Positions 57,390 to 64,000 of a DNA stretch of 64,000 nucleotides are shown piece after piece (the first letter of the stretch is position 1; each line of letters starts with the position of its first letter). The position numbers and the translations under genes are program-made. Below the pieces are notes generated by a model. It did not search any database and had not been told where the DNA came from. It was given only the letters and a program-made list of their open reading frames with translations. The DNA is from Hypomyces perniciosus (taxonomy: Eukaryota; Ascomycota; Sordariomycetes; Hypocreales; Hypocreaceae). The DNA lies in contig SPDT01000005.1 of assembly GCA_008477525.1 (NCBI GenBank), positions 2,108,001 to 2,172,000 of the forward strand. The letters run 5' to 3'.

Positions 57390-58511
57390 ATGGCCGCTCT
57401 TCCGTTTACACAAAACGCCGTCGCCATAACCCAGAAGCGCAAAGCCTTAGTCGACATCTCAGCGCCAGTCTTTCACCCCCTCGTAGGCGAAGTCGCTATC
57501 CGCATCGAATGGACCGTATCCACACCCCTCGATCTCCACCGCGCTGATGGCGGCCTTCTTATCGACTCTTACCCGTTCCTAACTGGCAGCAATGGCGCAG
57601 CGGGTGCAGTTGTGGCCGTCGGCTCTGGGGGCGACCTCAAAGGCCTAAAGGTTGGGGATAGGGTTATTTCGTATGCCTTCCACGGCGGCCGGGAGGCAAA
57701 CCACCAGGAGTACATCACCGTCCCGGCCTATCTGGTTTCCAAGATCCCCGAGGGAATGGCGTTGCAGGAGGCAGTTACAGTGCCGGGGAACCTGGTCACG
57801 GTGGTTCATACGGTGACGGCGGATTTGGGCCTTGAGCTGCCGTGGCCGATCCCCAAGGGCTGGAAGCCAGAGCGTGCGGACAGCCCGATCCTGGTCTGGG
57901 GAGCGAGTAGCAGCGTGGGCGTCTATGCTGTGCAGGTCTTGAAGCATTGGGGGTATACAAATATCCTCGCTGTATCCAGCAGCAAGCACCATGGGCACTT
58001 GGCGAGTCTGGGCGCAAGGGCTTGTTTCGACTATACCAAACCAGGTGTAGTCGACACCATTCTCAGCTCTCTGAAGACGAGCAGCGGTGGCGGGCCAAAA
58101 GTGCCCTTCGTTCTGGACTGCATAGGTTCTCTACACGGCACATTACAGCCCCTCGCCAAGATCGCCGAGCGCGACTCCCGTATTGCTACCATGCTGCCTG
58201 TCATCGTCAAAGATGCCACTGACGATGAGGAGCCGGAGTACGAGTTGGATGTGTCCAAGTGTCTGCCGGGCCAGTGGGCTGACGGAGTCATCCTCCGGGG
58301 CGTGCGCACGCATGCCTACATTAAGGATAACATCCTAAGGGAAAAGCTACAGCCGGAGATTGTGCCTGAACTACTAGCGAGCGGAGTGGTGAAGCCGAAC
58401 AAACAGAGGGTTGTCGAGGGCGCGACAATGGCGGAAAGGGCACAAAATGCACTGAACTTGTTCAGGAACAAGGCCGTCAGTGGTGAGAAGTTGGTATGGC
58501 GGATACCATAG
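57390..58511 (+). CDS. Medium-chain dehydrogenase/reductase (trans-enoyl-reductase-like), 373 aa
   Basis: A single exon, starting at the ATG at 57390 (MAALPFTQNAVAITQKRKAL). The GroES-like N-terminal domain has VAIRIEWTVSTPLDLHRADG and FLTGSNGAAGAVVAVGSGG. The cofactor domain has SPILVWGASSSVGVYAVQVL, and VPFVLDCIGSLHGTLQPLAK follows. The Cys/His zinc ligands of true alcohol dehydrogenases are absent, so this is the zinc-free quinone/enoyl-reductase type. Fungal relatives include stand-alone trans-acting enoyl reductases of polyketide pathways, but many such genes are general oxidoreductases. No polyketide synthase is nearby. The gene is convergent with the Zn2Cys6 regulator (422 bp between stops). 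The substrate is unknown. Confidence 0.88.
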   Translation: MAALPFTQNAVAITQKRKALVDISAPVFHPLVGEVAIRIEWTVSTPLDLHRADGGLLIDSYPFLTGSNGAAGAVVAVGSGGDLKGLKVGDRVISYAFHGGREANHQEYITVPAYLVSKIPEGMALQEAVTVPGNLVTVVHTVTADLGLELPWPIPKGWKPERADSPILVWGASSSVGVYAVQVLKHWGYTNILAVSSSKHHGHLASLGARACFDYTKPGVVDTILSSLKTSSGGGPKVPFVLDCIGSLHGTLQPLAKIAERDSRIATMLPVIVKDATDDEEPEYELDVSKCLPGQWADGVILRGVRTHAYIKDNILREKLQPEIVPELLASGVVKPNKQRVVEGATMAERAQNALNLFRNKAVSGEKLVWRIP

Positions 58512-58933
58512 ACATGGGAGGGCTATTAAGGAGTTGGGCGAATGGGTTAGACGTAGAGGAGTGAAATTGTTGAGCATTGCCTGCCTATGCTCGGGATGTC
58601 TCGATCATTAGAAGTCCCCAAATAAAACCTCCGAACATGGTAGCAAAACATGTCGAAACCTGTGCGCCGAATCTCCAATCCAATATCCCAGACTTTAATA
58701 TACCACAATCAACGTGTGTAGTCTGAAGGATCCCCGATCTTCCTGTCTGGACCTTGTTTGTATCGCCTTTCCCTCAATCCCTAACGCCATATACAAGAGG
58801 ATTTCTAGTAATAGACACACGCTTCCCAGCCTCCTTGGAGTCCCTGCAACCGGGGTCGTCAAGATCGTGTCAGCTTCGTTGACAGAAACCCTTGAACTTC
58901 CAAGAGCCGTTTGTCTTAATCAGCTGCTTTGTT
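58512..58933. other. Convergent 3' region
   Basis: 422 bp between the oxidoreductase stop and the last exon of the Zn2Cys6 gene. No feature is seen beyond 3' UTRs. Confidence 0.5.
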
Positions 58934-59912
58934 TTAATGAGTGGACACTGGGATCGTAGTATCTCCCATCATAAAGTGGTCAACGGCATCAACGCCAACT
59001 TGTCTAAAACCCGGAATCACAATTAGTCAGAGGTCACACACAGAACATACGAATGGGAGAAAAAAAAGGAGTGCGAGTACTCACGGCACCAGCATGATCC
59101 TCGTAAACTCATCCAAATCGTCCGGCCGCGCATACATCCAGAACTCCTTAAAGCTCATGTCCGTGATGCAATACTGCGGCTTCTCGCGCCACGCCCTGTA
59201 AAACTCCACCGACGACATGGCCTCCCACAGATGCCGCGACGCCGTGAAACTATGTCCCTCCGCCCACACTTCGGGAGGCGGTTCGTCAGACTTGAGGATA
59301 TAGAAGAGACACAGCACCACATATGTCGACAGTATCGTCCGTCTCACGCTCTCAAGCAGAATCCAGTTCTCCCAACTCTTCGGCGGCCTCTCCCTCGTCA
59401 TACTCGTCGCCGCTGATACCCCCTCCTCCAATTCATCCTTGACAAGGGCTAGATCTCTCACCCACGACAACGTCACACTCGACTCCCTCTCCGCCGCCGC
59501 TCGCATGCCCACATCCCCGTCGAAGATGCGGATGATATTCAACATCAACAGCGCCTGTGTCCTCGCTAGTCTGTCCACATGCGTCACCGCCCGCTCGCCG
59601 TCGCGGTGCACTTCCCGGATTGCCTCCACGACCGCCTTCATCGCCCAGCCCTTGGTCTCCGACGTGCGAGTCGCGTACGACGCCGAAGCTGAAAATGCCG
59701 TGAGGATGGTCCGTGGCATGTGCGTCATCCACAGGCGCGGGTGCATGAAGGGCGTTTCGCGCCTCTGTGAGAAGCTCACCGGTAGTGATGAGAGTTGGTT
59801 GATGATGAAGCCGACATTGCTTTGTGGATCGTAAACCTGTACTATATCTACCAACAAGGTGCACTTTTCTTCGTTTTGTAGTAGTATTGATACGTCGCGA
59901 ATCGGCGCCTGC

Positions 59913-59949
<37 letters not shown>

Positions 59950-60523
59950 GCTCATGCGCCATGGGAGGAGCCACAGGAACGGGTGGAAGATCCATCTTGC
60001 TGCCCTCCCCAAAGCCAGACAAATCCCACAACCCTCCTCCGCCCGTCGTCACGCTAGGTGCATTCCCGTTCATCAAATCTACAATGGAAAAGTTCAACTC
60101 GTGCTCGCCGCCGAGCTGCAGTCCCACGTCCTGCTGCAGACTCTCGGGGCTGGTATCCGTGCCCAGGCTCTCAATATCAAAGCTCATGTCAAACTCAGGC
60201 ATCTCAGGCGAGGTGCAGTTCCCATTGGCGCCGCCGCCTCCCATCGACGATGCCGATGCGGGCTGGGAAGAAGCAGAGGGGGAGGAGGAAGAGGGCGGCT
60301 GTCGCTGGTAGACGCAGTCGAGGCCTTTTGCTGCGCAGCGCGTGCACCGCGGAGTGCGCTTGTCACAGCGCCGTTTGCCACGCACACAGGCATTACAGCT
60401 CTTCTGTCGCGACGCCGCGGAAGCGCCCTCCGTGCCCGTGCCCGTGCCCGTGCCGTGGTTTGTATTGTTGAGCGTGAATGAATCCATTGCGGCAGCGTAA
60501 GACTCCAGCTGATGATAGAGCAT
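58934..60523 (-). CDS. Zn2Cys6 transcription factor with polyQ tract, about 502 aa, two exons
   Basis: Exons are 60523-59085 and 59003-58934. The 81-bp intron (gtgagt...tttag) adds a 22-residue end (QVGVDAVDHFMMGDTTIPVS), and 1,509 nt closes as 503 codons. The binuclear zinc cluster CNACVRGKRRCDKRTPRC continues to C70, with cysteines at 43, 46, 53, 60, 63 and 70 (CX2CX6CX6CX2CX6C). A Ser-rich linker, acidic segments and about 15 consecutive glutamines follow. A helical regulatory region then includes RLARTQALLMLNIIRIFDGD and SWENWILLESVRRTILSTYV. This is the common fungal Gal4-type regulator, acting in the nucleus on CGG-containing sites. A second ATG at 60487 (MDSFTLNN) is an equally good start. 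The target pathway is unknown; the neighbouring oxidoreductase is a candidate. Confidence 0.9.
59911..59951 (-). repeat. CAA/CAG repeat encoding the polyQ tract
   Basis: About 13-15 glutamine codons, nearly pure CAA. Length polymorphism is likely. Confidence 0.85.
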
Positions 60524-61809
60524 ATCAGTGTCCCCTCTTTACAGCGAGGGGTAACAGACAATGGGCTTTCTCGTTCACATCAATTTGAGAGAAGATGGAA
60601 GAGGAAAGAAGGCAGAGAGAAATGACAAGGCTACGTCACCCCGTGAGAGTGGACTTGATGCGCCTGTCCATTCACGTGCGTCCTGGTTGGCAGTCATGTC
60701 ATGCCACAGTGCAAACTCCGTCCGGGTCCGTGGCTACATCCGTGAGCCCGGCCCAACTCCGCTCCGCAACTCCGCAACTCCGCAACGTCCGGCAGTTACT
60801 CGGCAAATCAACATAGTATATACATACTCCGTAATATATCCATCGCAATCACACTCGGCAATACTGCTTCAATGGCCTGTTTGTGTGTAGGCATAGTAGA
60901 AAAAGATAGATTGTTCTAATTCTCATTTAGTTGAAAGGGCTCTCTGCTGCTGCATGTATTGTCTATATAGGTAGATATAAGTCTCTAAAGATATTGCGTC
61001 GTTTCCGACTTCTTGTTGTTGTGAAAAGTCGTATTAGTTATCGGTTGTGGAAGAATCAGTTTGATATTAGGCGGAATCCACAAGCTTACAAACAATTAAC
61101 ACTTGCGACATATTGTCATGACAAATACACGGAGAGAAAAATCTTCCAAGCTTTTCAACACGAGTGATTATTGCCGTCAATATGGCAAGATAAAGCGCTC
61201 GTTCTCTCCCGATATAAGCCTAATGCAACCATTCGAACAGCCACCGCTCGGCAGCTTATGCCAGTGCCTTCAAGCCCCCTTCGCAAATGGGTATATACCA
61301 CTACTACCACATCCCCAAATCAAGCCTATCCATCCCGGCACAGCCCCGTTGAGATGCTTCCCCATTCAATGTTCCCCGTTGTACCCTCCATACTCGGATT
61401 AGCTTTTGAATTTTTCCGCAGCCCAATACCATACGAGCAGACAAAAAAGGAAATTCCTCTGATGAGGTGAGGTTGTTGCACAAAATGACAAAGAAAGGAA
61501 AAAAAACAACCGAGAGCCAATGATAGAAAGAGACAAAGTCGGCGTCCACCGCAATTATACAATGATCGCCAAGATGGCAACTCGACGAGGTATAGCGTCG
61601 AGATTCTAATAACACAAGGAAGCAGGAGGCTTCTAATATAGGTAATGTTGAATATTCATCCCGGTTTCATAGGTCCGGTCGAGAGATAACCCAGGCCGTA
61701 TAAATCGTGCCCCTCTGCCGGTCGTTCATTCATGCGAGTGTTGTATGACATAGAAAATGTAGATGAGCATCGTAAGAGCGTGTTGTCCCCTAGAGCCGCC
61801 TGGAGCTTT
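60524..61809. other. Intergenic: Zn2Cys6 promoter and bHLH 3' flank
   Basis: 1.29 kb. There are tandem ACTCCGCA units at 60755-60785 and a TACTCCGTA at 60825. The rest is AT-rich without a convincing gene, and the two plus-strand frames at 61103-61470 overlap each other. Confidence 0.45.
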
Positions 61810-63397
61810 TCAATATCTCTCCGACCGATAGCCATTTGTCCGAGGTGCTTCATATTGTACACCAGTCATAGACTCCGGGCCGTTGTTGATGCCGTTGCTG
61901 ATAGAGCGTAGAGGCGGCAGTTCGGTCCGAGATGCATTTGCGTAGGGGTCGGAAGAGTAAGATGTCGGCTGTGCCGGTGGTGCTTGTGGTGGTTGCTGGT
62001 GACCTGAAGAACTCAACTCTCCTCGAAGCTGTACGCTCTCCATCCGTAGTCCGTTCAGCTCTCTGCGTAGCATCTCATTTTCAGCCATAGCGGTGCTACA
62101 ATGAGATTGCAATACTCGAATATGATCGGCCTGTCGTTGGTGCTCCGCAATGGCTGCCAATTGATTAGTCAAAAATGGTCGCCAAGTCTTGCGTCTTGTA
62201 TATTACTAACCTTTGGTAAGAATCTCCCATTTAGAGGCCTTTGAACCGCGCTCTTGTGGCATCAAATCTCGTAATTGGTCAAACAGCTCCTTCATTTCCG
62301 TTCGTCGCTTTCGTTCGGCCAGCTTGTGGCTAGCTCTCAGCTCAGGGGTTCGACTATAGGGTGAATTGGTCGCTCCGCCAGCCTCTGACTGAAGATCGCT
62401 GATTTGCTTATGCTGCATACTATGGTGATGCACATGTGGAGGGAAATCTGCAGAGTTTATCCGAGAGAATTCTCCATCGTCTAGCCTGCGCTGGCCAGTC
62501 GGTAAACGGGAATCCGTCGTTATTTGACTGCTCGCGATAGAATCGGTAATGCTACTCCGTCTGGAATTATCGTAGTGATGTGGGCTAATACGCTGAATAT
62601 CTTCCTCGGGGAAAGCCCATGCCTGGCCCTTGGTTGGCTCTGCAGCGCGGGCAATATGACTGGTGGTCGGTCCAGTAATGGTTGGAGCCGTCTTGACCAT
62701 CTTGGGCTCCGGGTTGCGTTCGGCACTCGGCTGATAGCCGTTTGAGATTCTGTGGCCGGACAAGGCCTCGCGTCCCGGCCTTGGGTTTCGCTGTGTATGG
62801 AGAGTGCTCTGTATGGATGATGTTGATTGGTTGTTGCTGGTGTATGGAGATCCTCCCAAGCGCATATCGCTAAGCCCTTGATTAATCCGGCTGTCCACGC
62901 TTTCACGTCGGGGCCCTATGCCGGGGGCAAGTCCCTCCCCCAATGTTGCTCCAGTGTTGTTTGTCGACTCCAACGAGGTCGGCCGGTGTTCAAATCGGCG
63001 GTGATCCATGCTTCCAGGTGTTGTTGGTGAAACCATAGAGGCAACGCTCATATTACTGGTAGATGGCGAAACAAGCGGAACCATGTTAGAGGCTACGGGT
63101 GAAGGAGTCTTATCGGCAGAAGAGTAGCCTGATCCCGTTGGACTAAGGCCATTGACTGAGAAAGAAGCGGCTGATGTGTCTATGCAATCATGAGTATGAG
63201 GGAAAGTGACCTAAAGATTCATTTAGAGGAAACGTACGTTTGCTGGGCGCCTCGTGCGTGGAATAAAACCCGGAATCGCGCAACTGCGGACCAGTTGAGT
63301 GATGAGAAGGTGGCCGGTCGTCCTTGTTAAGGATATTGGTTAACCCAACAGACTTGGTAGGCAGCATCCGCTGCGTCCGAGTTTCCATTTGGGACAT
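61810..63397 (-). CDS. Basic helix-loop-helix transcription factor, at least 490 aa, three or more exons
   Basis: Exons are 63397-63238, 63179-62211 and 62153-61810. The introns are 58 and 57 bp, phases close, and 1,473 nt is 491 codons. The first 330 residues are Ser/Thr/Pro/Asn-rich. The basic region HKLAERKRRTEMKELFDQLR (H338, E342, R346, the E-box-reading pattern) is followed by the loop (MPQERGSKASKWEILTK) and helix 2, completed across the last splice as AIAEHQRQADHIRVLQ. A Pro/Gln-rich tail ends RTNGYRSERY. The His-Glu-Arg signature predicts binding to CACGTG-like E-boxes as a dimer. The start MSQMETRTQRM is a minimum. The same frame stays open upstream (KRNPVRRQPIIPSTTYDHHL) back to a CACTTAG acceptor at about 63480, so a further 5' exon is likely. 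The target genes are unknown. Confidence 0.85.
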
Positions 63398-63950
63398 TTG
63401 TGGTGAGGATGAGCGTAGAAGGTGGTGGTCGTAGGTTGTTGAGGGGATAATAGGCTGTCGACGGACGGGGTTTCGTTTCTAAGTGAGGGACTGGGGTGAC
63501 GGGATTCGAAGAATGCTCTGGAGAAGGGTCGAGGCGGCGGGAAGTTCGACGACGGATGCTCACAGCAATGAGCAAACACGGACAGAGAATTGGCGAGCGC
63601 AAAGCGACAGCTCTCGCTCAGGTAGAGGCGCGAGCGACGGAGGATATGGTAGTACAGGTCAGAAAGAGGAGTAGTAGTTGCTGTGGTGGGAGCCCATCAA
63701 ATGCCGTCTGATAACTAAAGGAGAAGTTGGATTGTATTGTACTGGATGGTATTGTCTTGAAGGAGTGAGGTTCCAAAGAGGGTGTGTGGTTTTCTGCTGG
63801 CGACGTCTGATGGGGAGAAGAGAGAAAAAGGTTGGTCGGGACTGGGCGCGATTTGGGATTAGGATTTGAACTTGGGGGAGGGGATCGAGGTTAAGGCCAA
63901 GGATGGATGGACCAGGTACCGTAAGGGAAAGGATGGATTGGATTGTACAA

Positions 63951-63971
63951 GTAGTAGTAGTAGTAGTAGTA
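63951..63971. repeat. (GTA)n microsatellite
   Basis: Seven GTA units running straight into the palindromic 9-mer pair at the window edge. Confidence 0.8.
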
Positions 63972-63988
63972 CGGAGTATACTCCGTAC
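63969..63988. repeat. Perfect 20-bp palindrome built of two 9-mer words
   Basis: TACGGAGTA and TACTCCGTA abut without spacer between a flanking G and C, giving a perfectly self-complementary 20-mer. A further partial copy follows at the very end. Confidence 0.9.
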
Positions 63989-64000
63989 CTAGTACTCCGT

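Larger units (their letters stand above)
63398..64000. other. Probable 5' exon/leader of the bHLH gene and its promoter, to the window edge
   Basis: The bHLH frame continues upstream to about 63480. Beyond this no ATG exon can be fixed. The edge carries a (GTA)n run and the palindrome at 63969-63988. Confidence 0.4.

Noticed and set aside
57390..60523. Secondary-metabolite gene cluster
   Set aside because: Only one reductase and one regulator are present. No synthase, P450 or transporter of a cluster type occurs in the flanking sequence.

Overview
The window is nuclear DNA of a filamentous ascomycete, most likely a Sordariomycete (Hypocreales-like). Coding regions are interrupted by short 48-130 bp introns with GT...AG ends and CTAAC-like branch sites. 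The proteins read as fungal housekeeping and regulatory families: Nup120, Rad51, Stt4, proteasome beta-6, Rex1, Sil1, an FLC/TRP-like channel, an RRM-YTH protein and a Zn2Cys6 regulator. The order assignment is an inference from protein style and genome texture, not from a search. I see no virus, plasmid, rRNA, tRNA or CRISPR array.

Layout. 1-7.4 kb: 5' end of NUP120 (minus, runs off the left edge), RAD51 (minus), a small heat-shock protein (minus) and an RRM-YTH m6A-reader-like protein (minus). 7.4-14.6 kb: a 7.2 kb stretch without a convincing gene. It carries a 734-bp TIR element with an 8-bp target duplication and RIP-like stops inside. 14.6-24.0 kb: proteasome beta-6 (minus), which shares a 331-bp divergent promoter with the 1938-aa PI 4-kinase STT4 (plus), then a CDF metal transporter (minus). 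24.0-28.9 kb: a second large gap, rich in the 9-mer TACGGAGTA and holding a ~185-bp (GTT)n tract. 28.9-43 kb: a 901-aa disordered protein (plus), lumazine synthase RIB4 (minus), an MLH2-type MutL homologue with an in-frame TGA (plus) and a large FLC/TRP-like membrane protein (plus). 43.7-51.6 kb: REX1 (minus), a Mis18/Yippee-domain coiled-coil protein (plus), a SET-MYND protein (minus) and SIL1 (minus). 52.4-64 kb: a small secreted His-rich protein (plus), a membrane-anchored CPYS glutaredoxin (plus), a 95-aa conserved-looking protein (plus), an MDR oxidoreductase (plus) convergent with a polyQ Zn2Cys6 regulator (minus), and a bHLH regulator (minus).

The genes do not form one pathway. They are dispersed housekeeping functions: nuclear pore, DNA repair, RNA decay and reading, proteostasis, lipid signalling, redox and transcription. 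Two pairs invite functional reading: the beta-6/STT4 shared promoter and the convergent oxidoreductase/Zn2Cys6 pair.

The strongest unexplained signal is the 9-mer TACGGAGTA (reverse complement TACTCCGTA). I located 28 copies, against about 0.5 expected by chance on both strands, and every copy lies outside the gene models. Some form perfect inverted pairs. Other points to check are the TIR element with its RIP-scarred coding remnant, the in-frame stop in the MLH2-like gene, and an EF-hand-like calcium loop in the lumenal stem of the glutaredoxin.
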